Assembly: GCA_011009095.1 (NCBI GenBank)
Contig: VTPC01005575.1
Coordinates: 1-64,000, forward strand
Reading direction: 5' to 3'
Length of the DNA: 64,000 nt
Source: Ignelater luminosus
Lineage: Eukaryota; Arthropoda; Insecta; Coleoptera; Elateridae
Shown here: positions 48,520 to 63,089 of the stretch, piece by piece
Layout of the letters: every line of letters begins with the position of its first letter
How positions within the stretch are numbered: the first letter of the stretch is position 1
The notes under the pieces: model-generated
Seen by the model: only the letters and a program-made list of their open reading frames with translations
Told to the model about the DNA's origin: nothing
Databases searched by the model: none
Position numbers and translations under genes: made by a program

Positions 48520-51500
48520 TACGTTGTAAACCAAACAGTATATATTTCAAAAACTATTTAAGCCAAAGTTTACTACTCTGAACAATTTCATTTTTCTAAA
48601 GCTTTGTATTTGATATTTTGTTCCTTCTTTAGCTTACAAACTAAGTTTACAAAAAGTGTACCAGTCGGTTTGCTGGTTTGTCCTATAAAGCTTTCAAAGC
48701 TGTTAAGTTGAATGAAAAATTTATAATGCGGTTCTCAAAATTTAACATAACTATCTCAAAAGCGATACTTAAAGCAGGACGTTGATGTAACCACGACAAA
48801 AAGCTTCCTATTTAGTTCAGTGCAATTAGTCAAAAAACAGTCTTAACCCGGTCATGTGGAAAAACAAGATGAAAATTGATGAAGATGTTTGGAACAATGT
48901 TTTAATTAACACACTCAAAACTCCGAAAAGTCCATTTAGGGGTAAAGTTATCGTTTTGGATTTTTGCGTTTCTGAGTTTTGGAAACTATGTGATATAAAT
49001 AAAGTCTTTGCTCAGATCATTTGTTTTATTGTAGTTAAATTAAATACTACAGACAAGAGAAGTGTTTTGAAACGTCCGAGTAGAAGTCGCCATGATTTTT
49101 TGCTCACGCTAACACACGCTTACCTAACCATTCCACTTCAACTCACCTAAGTTCAAATTAAAACAAACCCTCTACTTTTTCTTATTTCTTTGTATTTACA
49201 ATTCTTTTCCATGTCTAACTGTAGGCGTGCTTGCTCAAAACTACCACCTTGCAAAGTTCAAGGTTGTGTGTAAAAACTCGCCGTGCTTTGGACATATCAT
49301 GGTTTGTGACTCACGTAAACTACACCACCCAACAACTTTTGTGCTTCAAAATGCAGCATGTTCTTCATGGTCCCGCACAATAGATTGTCGTTGGCTCAAT
49401 TTTACGCCCGTTTGCGTGATTTCTATTTTTTTTTCCTAGCTCGTTCACACTTGGCATGGCGTGGTCTATTGTGACCCATTCTAATTTACGTTACGCACCA
49501 AACTCTATTTCGAAGACAGGAGGCAAAACATTGCGTCTTAATGTTTCCAGAGCCAGACAACTTCTTGTGGGCCTAAGAAATGTATCTTTTGGGATATTAA
49601 CAAAATAACAAAATGTAGTAACATATTAGAACAAATAGGATTCGAAATCCAAAAATTGCTACTCCTATCAAACTAGTTATGTAAGAGTTGCTAGGTTTTG
49701 ACGGAGGACGGCAGATTTTTAAGTAAGTATTTCTGAGAAAAAATGTTTATCAGAGATCACCCCATAAACAACACAAAGTGTATATGCTATCTGTCTAAAT
49801 GTGAGAAATATATATGTTTTTATTCTCCTTTTGGATTGTAAAAAAGTAATAGTACAGTACCACTTGTGTGCCAAAAGATGCAAGACGTTTGGAAAAAAAA
49901 GTTAAATACTTCAGGAAGTGATACTACCAGTAATCTTGAAAATAAGTGCTGGTATCGTAGTAGAATACTTCCGTCCTCCATTGTATCTTGTTACACATGG
50001 CATGATTTAAGGAGATGAGCAGGCTTTAGAAAAGAATTGAAAACGTTGTATCGTAATAGCTAACCTTTCATTTTCTATAACTATTGATGATTTTTCAATC
50101 TTAATTCATGTTTTTGTATGATCCAGCTTGTTTGGGCGCAACCAATTGAGCTCCGTCGTATGACCAATATGTATCTGCGGTTTTGTATACTTTTTCCGTA
50201 AATTATTTGTTTCTGCTCCACATTGTGTTTGCCGGTGATTCAAGACTTAGTGTAAATTGGATTTTGTAGCTCCTGCAATGGTCTTTTATACACATTGAAA
50301 TATTTTAACAATACATATTAGTTGTGATGGTTGTGCAACAGGATCATATAGGTCATCTCGATTGCGTCTACTATAACTTCTAGATCAATGCTGTTCTAAG
50401 CTGTTATATTCAGAAACGTAATTTTTATATTATTTTAAAACCGTATACCACTTTGTTGCCGGAAGTTTATTTTTAGAAAAATTGTTTTCTCACACTACTT
50501 CTTAACTAACTAGAACATCGCCAAAATCACTATAACCTATCAAACGCAAGTATAAATATGTATATTAAAACATGCCTATACATTTTTCAACGTAGCTTAA
50601 TATAGCACTAATAGGTCGTCGATACATTTGTTTTCAAATTTGCAATAGAGATTGATTGTAATAGCTACAAAACCCGATTTACACACAGATTACATCGCCT
50701 AGCCAAAACTAAATCTGGGATCTCTGGCAGACACAATGTGGACTAGACACAAGTAAATATCTACGAAAAGAATATACAAAACAGCAGATACATAAATGTA
50801 TTTGTCATATTGATAAAAAATCGATTACAAAGTATATGATGAATGTGAAGGTGGGCGACGCAATGAATCTACCATTACCGCACTGTCTCCGCGTTATAAT
50901 ATCAACTTCTCGAAAGAAATGGATAGGACATAACGTGTAGATTTAGCCCTCTTCTTATTTCTATAGAGCTATTTTCATTGCACGATGCGCCGTTTCCAAG
51001 ATATTTGCAATGAACTATCTTTTCACCGTCATTTTGAACTTTTTCCAGATTCCCGTATTCCTTTCAAAATCGCAAGATTAATGTCACTCAGGGCCTCTGA
51101 ACCTACCAAACGCACTAAATTTTGTAACTCCTATAATCTTATCTAGGTAAACTCTTATTATCCGAAGTGACGACTGGACTACCACATTTTGACATTTTCT
51201 TCGTCTTACTATTTCTATTAAAGTTGCGAAAATCTTACCATTAACGTTTTTATTAATAATACAGCCTAAACGGTTTAATTTGGTACAAAACCATTGGTTG
51301 AAGCGCTACATCCAGAAACGCAAAGATCCAAGCTGACGGTTTTTTTCTCACAACAGATTTTTTGGAACTTTGAAAATGTACATAAGTTCACTAAACATTC
51401 TTCTGAACATCTTCAACTAATTTCCAACTTGTTTTTCCAAATGTCTGGGTTAAAACTTAATTGCACTAGATCAATTGTTTGTTTAAATAGAACTATAGTA

Positions 51501-52637
51501 GGTAAATACGGTTACAGCATTATGTGAAGTTAATGGTGTCGTTATCAATAGTAAAAACATCTAATCTGTGCTAGTCTTTTGAATTCTGCTGCGTTTTGAA
51601 TTTCTAACGAATAAAGCAAATATCGTACTAGCATACTATATACAATCAAATTTAAATTAGCGCAAGTCTCAAAGAAAACCTATAGAGCAAAAGCTTTTCC
51701 ATTATTTTGTCTGAACAACATAACCTCCATATATCGTTCAATGTTATTTTTTATTTAAGGCTATTGAATGGAAAATTAGGTGGCCACGCAGTTTTATAAT
51801 GAATTGAACTGTGAACCTTAACTACTGTAATGTGATGATATATATGCATGTACATACTTAGTTCGAAGTTTTCAAAACGTAATGATATTTATTTCAGCAA
51901 TGTTTTTGGAATTTTTACTTTGACACATATTTGTAATCCCATGAACAATAGATGTCTTGGTCTTAACAAATGTTCTTTTTTCAAGGAATACGAAATATTA
52001 TATAAACACGCCAAACATTTCTAGAGAGCAAACTTTATTTTCGATGGCGCCTTAGAAAGGATTGCAAATTGTCTAAATTGTCATCATAATTATGTACTGA
52101 ATAGAATGCTGTCCATTAAGCATATTTCTTGCATGACACACTAAATAGCGGGTCACGGGCTTACAAGCGTTTAAGATTTGCTGATGCCGGTAGGGGACTT
52201 TAAAGAGAAAATCAATGCAAAAATTCATCGCTTTGTGTGGGATTTAAAATTCTATCCACTACTTTTTGGACATCTATTGACTTTGTTTTAAAATGTAACT
52301 TTCAGGATTTGATCACCTCTTACCCCATACGCATTTCTTGCTTTTTTTTTAATTTCTGTTGCTAATTGCAGAAAAGCCGTGTCCTACACAAACTTTATTT
52401 TTCGGAATCGCCCGAGTCGTATGATTAAAGCGGTGAAAAAATTCAGAATCCTAAAAGAGAAAGTTACTTTAAGCATTCTTTTTGAATTGTGGATCTTTTT
52501 GATACTTTTTTGTAGTGCGACTCAAACCCAACACACTGATCAAAATTAAAAATCAAAGAGATCAAAAAGCTATTTGTAAAGAAAAAGCAAAAAAGAACAG
52601 AAGCGTGTACCTAGAAAGACCTAACACTTGTTAGGTG

Positions 52638-52658
52638 TATGTATGTATGTATGTATGA
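52638..52658. repeat. (GTAT)n microsatellite
   Basis: About five consecutive GTAT units inside the large dpr intron, preceded by a small palindrome (ACCTAACA / TGTTAGGT). Confidence 0.75.
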
Positions 52659-55600
52659 ATTTCTCGGGAAAAAATGTTTTGGTTAAGCGCTTTTTGAGCA
52701 AAATTGTCTCTTTATAAATATTTGTTAGCCCTTGAGAGTTTATAAAATTTATTCGATAGTACTCTGAATTTAATCTGTTCTTGAATAAGGCAAGTTAGAT
52801 AGTTCACACAGGAACAGACTAGACGATAGCGAATCAGAACTCTTTAAAGAGCCCAGTGATCCTTGGTTCAGAGATTGTTGAAAAATTGTTTTACTGTAAT
52901 AGAAAAGTTTCAAAAACACGCCCACGTAGAAGGTTTGTTTTTCTACATTTTAGGAAGGTCTGTTCGTTATGCTGATTTTGTAGGGCAGTGAAAATGTATG
53001 CACTGTCTGTAATGCTAAAATATAATTATTCATTTATTAACACAGCTATTAATTCATTCGTTCATTAATTCAAAACTTTGTACTAGTTACTGCATGAAGT
53101 CATATAACTGAGTAATTTATTTAACAAAGCTTTATTTGCAATTTGTAATTAAAATTAGCAAATATCAATCAAAATCGCTTTTCAAATGTAAATTCTCCTT
53201 CTAAGTACTAAGATATAAATGTTCAATAAACTCGGGCGTTTAGTTACCTAATAACATTCCGTAAAGGAATTTTTAGAGTTTCACACGTAAAAAGGTACGT
53301 TTCCTCTCAAATTTTCAAATCTTGTTACACTGTATGAATAAACCTTGACATATTGGACAAGCTATTTGTCCCGAAATATTTCACAGATATTTGAAGGTGA
53401 AAATGACAAAATGCGTCTATGGCTACAAGGAATTCCAATATTCACATCTTCTGGTTCAAAGAACCCAAAGTGTTATACGCACGTTCTTTCATGTCATTTC
53501 TGTTTCAGCGAGCTGTGCCAAAATTTCTAATATTCCTTTCGTTTTTTTAGATTTAATATTAAATATAATATTGTTTCCTACCGATTAGAAGATTTAATAT
53601 AAAAACTATATTATAAAGCAGAATGCTTAAACAAATAGAAGGCTTTTAATTGAGAAAAATTGTTAGGAGGTCGAACATTAAATGCTCTGATGCAGTTTTA
53701 CGGCCAAAATTTTATTAGATGCACTTTCGTGTTACGAGTAGGTAAGAAGATTTAATCAACCTTAGAGCTTCACAGGGAATATCAGGTATAACGTTGCAGT
53801 GAGAGCTCTACTCATTTGCGTTTACTGATATTATGGATGTATAGTAAAGCCGACAAATTTACATTCTGTAATTTAAACATTTAATTTGGATAACAATAAA
53901 TATGTTTATCTTAAAGAGTATTACCGAAAACTTAAAAAGAAAACATTATTTCGGTGCAGTTATGACGAGGTACATGTAAAATTAACTTTTAAAAATAATG
54001 TTTTACTTCTCGACACAGTAATATCTATGCAAATTGCATGCCTACAGCAAGCTCACGTGAAGAACATTCTCATCATATGCTGCAAATAATGTAGTAAAGG
54101 GTGTGTTATTTGATGTTAGCAAAGACAACGCTTTTTTATTTGAAAAACTCAAATGGTATATTTAGTAAATTATTAGTTGACTTTTTTTCGTTAGATGAGT
54201 CAACCGCCACCTATGTATGTTTATAAAACTGTAGATGACATAGCAAACTATTGCGACATAATTTCTGTCGCCTCGGGAATATTTTGGATTCTTTAATGTT
54301 GCAAAAGATTACGATAAGGTTCTACTTACTGTCAAATATGTCACCTTGTTATCTGTAAATCGGTTACTTAAAAGAACTTATTTTCTACTTGACCTCAAGA
54401 AATCTCGCAATGAATTTAATAATGTCAGCTAAAGCCAAACATGCAAACGGTTAAGATACCAATCTGTTAATTTAGCAATAAATTTTCTTTTTTTACAAAT
54501 TTTCAGACAAATTAATAATGAACTAAATACATATTTATGAACAGTAATTAGGTACCTTAAAAAATTTTAAAATTTCTAATTTTTATTAAAAACTGCAAAC
54601 ATTAGTGATATAACATAAATACAGAAATTCTATTCTTACAGCTATTTTTGCAAGAAAAGATCCCTATCAACAAATTTAACCAGTTAGCAAACATTTAATA
54701 TCTAATAAGATTCAGTTTAGGTGAGAATGACAACTACTTACATAAGAATATCGCATTAAAAAAACATGTCTTTACTCTTTTCAAATTATGGTACCTTTTT
54801 TATCTTTTCTTTTGCCCTCCGTCCTTTTTGTTCTGTTTTCTTACTTGGTTAGGTTAGGTTGTAGGATCAAATTGTAACCGACAATATAACAAATGTTTTT
54901 TGGAAATTTGTCTATTTATATTGTTACAATAAAACACTCTGATGCCAAAAAATGCCTTTATTTTTATTTTGAAAATAGAACTGTTATAGACTCAATTAAG
55001 TACACTGGAACACACAATTCATTATTAATAGTTACCCTTGAAACAGTTTTGCTCAATACGGAATTATCATACCTACACTTTCTGCAGTTCTGCCTTACTT
55101 TTGCATGGTTTCAATTCTTTGGTCGAGGTTGTCAAACGCGATGCTGTAGGTATCAAAGGATGGTTTTGCCTTTGATAATTCCAAGCACGTAAATAGCGGA
55201 AAACAACTGCGGAGGTGAATTCTAGTTGATTCATTTATTTTCCAACTGAACATAACTGATGTCATGCAGATGTTTATCATTTAAATAAAAAGACACCGAC
55301 GCCATTTTTGCCAGAGCTGTTAATTCTCTTCAAATCTACTTCTGCTATATAATTTTTGTAATTTTTGAATAGACGCAGCTGCCTTAATGACAATCATATC
55401 TGTTGACTCTAGACCGTCTCTTGGTAGAATAAAGATCAACATCATTATAGTTGGAAATCGCGGAGCAGACACTCATTTTATAATTAAAATTTTATTTTTG
55501 AAATAGAATCGATAGTCATACTATTTTCGTTCTTTCTTCACAATCTTGGAAGTCCGAACTTGGCAGTTTAAAACATCTTTTTCTAATTGTACCGGTAGCG

Positions 55601-57764
55601 CAAATTCTTCTTATTTTCAAATTTTGTATTACGTAGAGTGTGGTGAAAGAAATGCCAAAGAATACATGTTGATCCTCGCTTCATAAATGAAAGAACAACA
55701 GTCATTTAAGTAGGGTGATTACCTTTACTGGACGACAATTCCGGCCTATTTACAGAGACTTGGTTTCTGGCAGCAACGCAGTTATGGTTCTGGATTGAAT
55801 GGTTTCTCGCAGCTGACTATGTGGGTCTTTAAACTGTGAAACAGACGTAGGAAATACCCCTTACACTATCCATACCAGGCATGAAGATTACTCTAAAACT
55901 CACTCAGAAATTCCAAAAAGTCAATGATTACCGATTGCTGGATAGCGCTCTGTGACTTACCGGCTTTTTCATAAGCTTAACCGGCCACCAGCTTGGTCGT
56001 CAAATTACCGGTTGCGCTGGTGAAATACTGATCGCGTGGCAACCCTAACTTTGAGCCTATCCTATTTTGCAGTGTTCTTCTTATTTATCAGACAGTGAGT
56101 GCCAAAGGCATAGTAGTACTCTCAGTACCCAATTAATAAAACCAAACCTCATAGGTTTCTCACAAATAAAATCCTTTGAACAGCGATGCCCAAAATAACA
56201 AACCATGATTTCATCAACAAATTACTGTGAAATACGCCCATTGCTGGTTTTTCTGTTGGATATATTCAAAAGAAATCGCAACTTATACATTTTATCCTGC
56301 TTGTTTATGTTAGTTACTGGCAAAATGAATATTCAGTTTTATATTTAAAAATCTTTGAGACCATGCCAATATTCTCATCTTTTGCTGAGGAAGTTTATGA
56401 TATTCTTATAGTAGAAAAATAGCAATGAACAACTTAATAGGGTGTCTGTAATAAATTTATAAGGTGGCTTGAATTTTCATGCAGTGAATAAATTGAATGT
56501 TGTGTCATATCCCAACGGCTATAAAGTTGACGGACATATGGCAGAGACTTGCACTGCAGTCCTGTCCTGTCCTCAAGACTGTCGTGGTTTCCACAGTATT
56601 TTGTTGTCAGTATTTAGGTAGAAATGATGTTAACGTAAAAATGACGACAATGTGCTACCTGGGTTGTATGGTTGGTTACGGCTAACAGTACTATACGATC
56701 TTAGATTATATTCTTCAAACGGTGGCGTTATCTAAACAGAACTCAGTGATTCTAGGCCAAAGAAGGATAAGAGTGTCACTAACAAAGCTTTCGTGATAAC
56801 CCAGATAAACCCCCATCACCAAAAAACAACACGCGATGCTTTCTAAAGTGTTGAGTTAAGATTCCAAGAGTCTTAAATTTATAAGGGTAAGTGATCTTGA
56901 TGAGTAGGTGCTGAATCAATCTATAGTGCCATCCACGAAATTCTCAGGGCATGCGTAGGATTAAATAAAAGTGACACTAACAGATCTAAAGATTTTACAA
57001 ATTTGGCAGCTGCAGTTTCTATAACTGAAATAGAGAATAGAGAAGGGTTGCAGAATTTAACGAGTAAATAATTTACTTTATTTTACTTACTTTATACTCG
57101 GATGATTGCAACACTCGCCTATGTATTCGTGTTGCCAATTAACACCTCAAATGAAAATCCACACTTATCAACTTTTAGACAACATTTTGTTGGTCATCTA
57201 AATTGATTTGCTGAGCGACCGTTTGCAAAGCATCATCATCATCTAAAAGTTACTTGAATTTTGCCGTATCCAGCTGCATTCACCAAAGTGCTGTGTATAA
57301 GTTTCGTTTTTTGCCGCATTAGATAGCTTTTTTTGGAGGATTTCAACCGAATTTCCTTTCTAGACAGTCAATTTCAGACATGTCAGCTATTTCATCATTG
57401 AGAAAGTGCACGTCGAGGTTGTCTTCATCATTCTTACTTGTTGGTAACATAGTAAGCATCAGGCGAAATGACTTCTATATCAGTTTCTTTTTTTACATGC
57501 ATTTGTGTGGCATCTGCAGCATCATAAAATTGCACAAATGCTTTTCTTTTGCAAAACGAGAAAACTGGCACTACCAAATTTTGAGCAGCTATTTTTGAAA
57601 TAAAACGATGTTATTACACTTCTGTCCCATTCCACAAATTATATCAGTGTGTAGTACTGAAGTGACAAAGATCATTCGTTTACTTGTCCGTACTTACTAC
57701 ACACACTTGATGACGTGTGTTCAAAGATCGTTTGGGCCAACAGTATATCACGTCACTTTTTTTA

Positions 57765-57868
57765 TCCACGAACAGATAGTACGCTACCATGACAATATAA
57801 TTGTTCACATGTCAACCAATCAGGAGCTTTTTTATTGGTAGCAAGATAGCGTGCTATCTGCTCGTGGA
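57765..57868. repeat. Short palindromic element
   Basis: TCCACGAACAGATAGTACGCTA at the left and its near-complement at the right (TAGCGTGCTATCTGCTCGTGGA, ending 57868) form arms of about 22-25 bases with a few mismatches, separated by about 55 bases. The right arm contains extra bases next to GGTAGC. Possibly a small fold-back element; no target duplication was identified. Confidence 0.55.
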
Positions 57869-60105
57869 CACAAGCATTTATGATATCAAAGCAACAAAAC
57901 ATTTTAACGCATGGCGATGACATAACAAGTAACAGACGCTTCTTCTATTAAATTTTAGATAACAGACAATGCGATTTTTGAGCTGTACTCAGCTGAATAT
58001 GGCCATCCTTAATGAGGAAGAGTACCTTTCGCTACCTGCTAGTGACCTCTTTAGTGTCTTTACTTGTTCATTTTTAGATTTGCTTGAATGTTATAATTTG
58101 TTTTACATTTACGAAACACAGTCTTTTTTTATAAAAGGAAGATATCATTCTTATAGTCAACATGATTTTATGAAAATGTGTGATGCCAAGGGAGTGAGTC
58201 TTGCTAAGAAGTGCGAATTTGAAATTAACTACACAATAATCCTTTTTTCTGTGAGACCCGAGCAAAAACAATTTTCTATAACTGCTGAAAATTAAATTTC
58301 ATATCTCTTATACACAACTCTTCTTGTAACCCCATACTGGGTCTCACAGTAACAACGTAAGTATCTTTCCAGATGGATGGATTGATGGAATAGTTTTTTT
58401 TTAAGTTATTTTTATAATGGAATAGTTGTTTTTCTAAACACTTAATTATCTTTTCTAAAGCTGCAAAATATTTAAAAAATAAATTTTCTTTGTTACTGAA
58501 ACTATTAATAATATTCAAAAAACTGTGTTAGGGCATATAGATAAGGTTTGGAATCCCAAGTATGTTAATAACTAAATTTTAAAAGGAAACATTTTAAAGA
58601 TTGAACAAATTTAACTGATCTTCATTATTGTTGGACCGGGATAGAATGGATATATATGCCAATTATAACTACAAACAATTTTGCACAAATGGAACTAGGC
58701 ATGGTAATGATCACTCTATCAATTTCGTTTTAAGAGAAGCAATTTTCTTGTATAAAATATTATAATCTCTTACACAGGCCAACGGTGGATGCTTGATGCG
58801 GAAGTTTACGTCTCATAATATTTTTAAACTCGTTTCTGTTGAAGATTGAAACTTGATGTTTTTTAGACAAGTCAATTATAACTTCTATGTTAATTGAAAA
58901 CGCGTCGTAATTCTTGCAAGATTAATTTAGATTGTCGATTGTTTAAAATATTTGCTTAATACCTGTAATGCTGCTGTTCTTTAATAAAACGTTATTGCAA
59001 TAGGAAAATTATAATGCAGTCTACAAATTAAAATTATTCAAGTGGAAAATTATCATGTAGTTCCTCGTAAATATTGTTTGTATGTAATCAATAAAACATT
59101 GTCGATTTGAAGATTATTTATTTTTACATTGCCCTGACAAGTCAAAGCAAAATAACTTTTAGAATAACATAAATATTAAAAATAAATTCCTGGGAAATTA
59201 ATAATTAAACAAAACGATTATTGCAAGTCTTTTCCTATTTCAAGTCATTTGGAAGTTTACCCGATAACTTTCCTGAAAGTATCGGACCACATCATAAATA
59301 TTTCAAAGTTAATACGTAGCCGGTTATCTAAATTACACACATTTCGATGTCGTTGTCAGTAATTCTGTCCATCGACTTGAAGAAACTTTATCTTCTCCTT
59401 GCGTGAGTATTATCATTTATAACGGTATCATGAAAACGATTTTTTGTGTTCAGTTTTTCTGTAAATGTTTTATTGAAAAGTTTACGCCGGAAACGTTTTC
59501 TTTCAGTAACATGATAATAAATTACCTGCAATCTTTTCGTGAAAACTTTGAATAAGTAATGCTAAATAACACAGTTGTATGCAAAGATCTAAGTAACAAA
59601 ATAGTTCTGCTTTTCAAACTTTTGCGATACTAAAAAGAGATATTTTCGACAAGAAGTATTTTTAGCTTAGATGCCCTTTATAAAATGATGTTCCAGTGCG
59701 AACAAGCAATTTATGAACTCGCGTTACGCCTATCACTCAACTAAATAGGTGATCGTTGTTCAACGACAACTTCGTGGCAACCAGGAAGTGTCTATTTGGT
59801 GAAAATTCGGTAGATTGTATCGCTCACACATTGGTCGGTCGAATTTATTTTAAGAAAGAAAAACTTGATGTTATAAAACTGCTATTTTTTCTAAATAATG
59901 AAAACTAAATAACTGTAATCAGCTATCAGGTAATGAATCTTATATGTCTAGTACTACTTTTATTTAAGTACTGGCAGTAACAGTTCACACAGCAAAAGAA
60001 ATGAAGGTTTTAGGAATATATCACTTGAAAAAGTTTTATTTAGTCATTTTTGTTTGTATTTTTAATATTTTTGAGATTCTCATTGAATTTTTAAAATTGA
60101 GAACT

Positions 60106-62162
60106 CTGTATAAAAAGGTGGGCCGAAAAAACTAAAATTTGTTTTGCCGAAATTTGGGAAAATTCACATTTTTATTATAATTTTTAACATTTTTAAATTA
60201 GTTTCTTCCCGAATGTAATAGCTTAAATTCTTATGTTTTAAAACCACAGAAACTAATGTTTAAATATTACTTAAATCTGTCAACATCTTCCGGTCGCGCA
60301 TTACCTTCAAAGTTAATGAATTTCTAAAAAAGATTTAGAAATAAAGGTAAATTATAATTGAAGAAAAAAATACTAAGAACTTACATGTTCTTTTTTTTGG
60401 TTTTCTTTATTGAATACAAGGTTAAATGTCTAGAAACAAATTATTCTAGACCATTAGTAATATTTATAAACAGATTTTTTTATTGAAAATACTAGGTTTT
60501 TGAGTGAAGAGTCGTAAGTCCAAGAAACACATGTTGAACAATTGAGCATCTCCGTTTTTACTCATTCTTAGCTGAAAGTACTGAAAGAAATCTGATTTGT
60601 GGGCAAAGTTAAACATAGTTGACCTGGACAGCAGAGTTGTTCTGATAAAACCATCCCTAGACTCAGCTCCACAAATTTTTCCTGAGGCTTCTGTCACGAG
60701 TTTCAGAGATCGTTCAACTGCCTGTGTGTGAACTGGAAATGTCTTGAATGTTATATCCCAATAGGGACTGAGTCATTTTGAATATGTGATTTAATCTCAT
60801 CCTTACTAATATCTTTTAATAATGGGAGAGAAAATAAATCACAGTCCATGCAATTAATTATTTCCGAGTAGTGTTGAGCTTTGAAATTGAGTTTTGGCGG
60901 CATGAATGTTCTGAAAGTTGTTCTCTTTTAATTTAACTTATTCGTCTTTAGAATTTATCAAAGTTCGAGCTCTCTTATGTGCTTTGTATTATCTTGTTTC
61001 GTGGTTAATACTAAATGTTCTGGATGAGCGAAAAAAGTCATTTCGTTCGATCACGGGGTCGACAATATCACAAGTTTTGGTCGGTCTGTAAAGTATTTAC
61101 TTGTTTTAAAACTAAACCACATTGGCATGTATGGCTTTAGAATAAATACAACTATTTCTTGAAGTTTAGACGTGGGACTCTCTTCACTTAAGTACAATCT
61201 GAGAGTTCGATTTGCTGTTGTCAACCACCTCGAGTGTGACAAGGGACCAGGATCTCTTTCAACCAAATCCTCTTTACAGTTTCCTGACTTTATTGCCATG
61301 CAAATATGAGTAGATATTACTGATCCTTACTTAATCTACTGCTGTCTATTTTGGGGATCTGACAACCAATGCTCTTGAAGCGAATCACTGGACGTTTTTC
61401 GCAGCCACTTAGCTTTTCACCGATTGGCCTTCTCAAAGATTTCGGACCCGTTGATTTACTGTCTAGGTATTAAAACAGATGCCGGAATGGCAGTTTATTA
61501 AAATGGAGAAGGCAAACTGCCCATTATAACAGTTTTCTCAAATGTATTTTGATTCGGCAAATCAGACCGTTTTTCCAAACTGTATTAACTCAGTGCGGAC
61601 ACATCCTATGACACTTAATTTTTCAAGAGAAATATCATGACCAGACAGATAAGAAATAATAGAAGTGACAATATATTCAGAACTTTCAGAAGCTGAAGTA
61701 ATATGGCCGATGTAGAGTGAGCCAGATTCTTAATTTAGCGAGTAATGCTCTTCTTTTGTTACTCTACGGAGCCTTTTGAAATGAACTTGATCTACTACTA
61801 ACGTGTCGTCCTTCCTTCCATCCAAATAGAGACCTTGTAGTGGAAATTCTTTCTTTGAACTATGATCTACCTTTATTTCTAATTTTTTTTCAAAATTTCA
61901 TTAACTTTGAAGGCAATACGCGACCGGAAGATGTTGACGGACCTAAATAGTATTTAAACATTACTTTCTGTGGTTCTAATACATAAGAATTTGAGCTATT
62001 ACATTCGGGAAGAGGCTAATTTAAAAATGTTAAAAATTATCGTAAAAATGTGAATTTTTCCAAATTTTCGCAAACTTTTAGTCTCCCCAATTCGCAATTT
62101 TTCCGCGGTAATACGACTTGAAAAATGAAATTTGTGTTTTTTCGGCCCACCCTACTGTATAA
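60106..62162 (-). mobile_element. Long-TIR DNA transposon with 8-bp target duplication (2.0 kb)
   Basis: CTGTATAA occurs immediately outside both ends (60106-60113 and 62155-62162). The element (60114-62154) has terminal inverted repeats of about 240-290 bp, covering 60117-60352 on the left and 61870-62152 on the right. They begin GGTGGGCCGAAAAAAC and share long blocks such as AACATTTTTAAATTAG, CCCGAATGTAATAGCT and CAACATCTTCCGGTCGCG. The left arm lacks about 50 bases present in the right. The right terminus reads TAGGGTGGGCCG; with an 8-bp duplication this fits the hAT superfamily best, though such long repeats are unusual there. The interior carries a decayed minus-strand gene. Confidence 0.85.
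60430..61870 (-). pseudogene. Decayed transposase of the long-TIR element
   Basis: Minus-strand pieces in several frames: LYLDGRKDDTLVVDQ and RRVTKEEHYSL (about 61840-61740), SGSLYIGHIT (about 61720), LSVIGCVRTE (about 61620; the family is expected to have GCDGT), then an open run from 61299 to 61051 with RDPGPLSHSRWLTTANRTLR and FILKPYMPMWF, then FFAHPEHLVL (about 61025) and a final frame at 60697-60464. I recognise the HSRWLTTANR..RLY block as part of a multicopy transposase-like family in invertebrate genomes, probably with an RNase H-type core, but cannot name it with certainty. Many stops: it is inactive. Confidence 0.6.
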
Positions 62163-63089
62163 GAAAAGCACAAAATAATTGAAGAATTATTTTTTTTTAG
62201 TGTGTAATCTTACAGTGATGTTCTTGAGCACTGTGTTTTTAAGATGAAGATTGTGCTTTAAATAACTGTTTGACATACTTAATTATACTGCAGATTTGAA
62301 ATGCTTCAAGCATTTACTTAGTTTTCTATTATCTTTAGTGACAAGAAACTCCTTAAAATGATGCCAGTAAACGGTACATGTCTTTTGTAAGCTTTTGGTC
62401 TATCTAAGTTTTAAAACTCAGGTGTTGCCCTATAATTGCTCGGTGGTGTGTAAAATGTGAATCTCAATTTGGAATAAAACTACAACTATAATATACTTTG
62501 ACATCACGTTTTAATCTTTTATATGAAATGACCTGAAGAGCCTATAATAATAATAAGTGAGGACTTTAATCTTTAACATATGTACTGTCGAATGTCCAAT
62601 TGCAGCCTAAAACAAGTTTCTTAAAATCCTAATCGTTAACATCTTGATAGAATTTCATCGTTTCTGATAATAATTAGTCATGTCATTTCCGACAGTCATG
62701 TATAAGACTAATAAATTTCGATTTATTTAGTACTCCTATCTAAAATAAATTATTTGCGTGTGGTTTGCTGTATAAGTGAAAATAAAGCTTTCAAATGGAA
62801 ACAAGCTCTTTCTATAATTTATTGCAAAACTTAAAACATGCAAGCCATGACTATTTGATGATAAATACTGCAAACGGATAAATAATTTGTAATTATACTT
62901 ATTGTTCCTAAAAACCTTAGATATCAAAACTGACACCTTTTAGTTTAAATTTCAGTGGCAACATTATACATAAATACCTCATATTACATATTACTAAAAT
63001 ACTTATGCATTTTGAATTCCTTGATATTTTTTCTAATAAAAAATCCAAGATTTAAATATTCCACTCAGGTTTCATTTTATTATTTTCAG

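Larger units (their letters stand above)
46326..63089 (+). other. dpr intron (16.8 kb) rich in transposons
   Basis: Phase-1 intron from GTAGGT to TATTTTCAG. It holds the mariner at 47228-48519, a GTAT microsatellite near 52638, a short palindromic element at 57765-57868 and the long-inverted-repeat element at 60114-62154. Short TTAGG-like units occur at about 54848-54861. Between these, including 48520-57764 and 57869-60105, no gene could be supported. Confidence 0.75.

Noticed and set aside
54848-54861. TTAGG-like telomere repeat
   Set aside because: Only two to three units; too short to call an interstitial telomere.
57969-58295. 108-codon plus-strand frame starting MRFLSCTQLN
   Set aside because: No domain, no signal-peptide plus splice context and no known family. 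A lone frame of this size can occur by chance; it might merit a transcript check.
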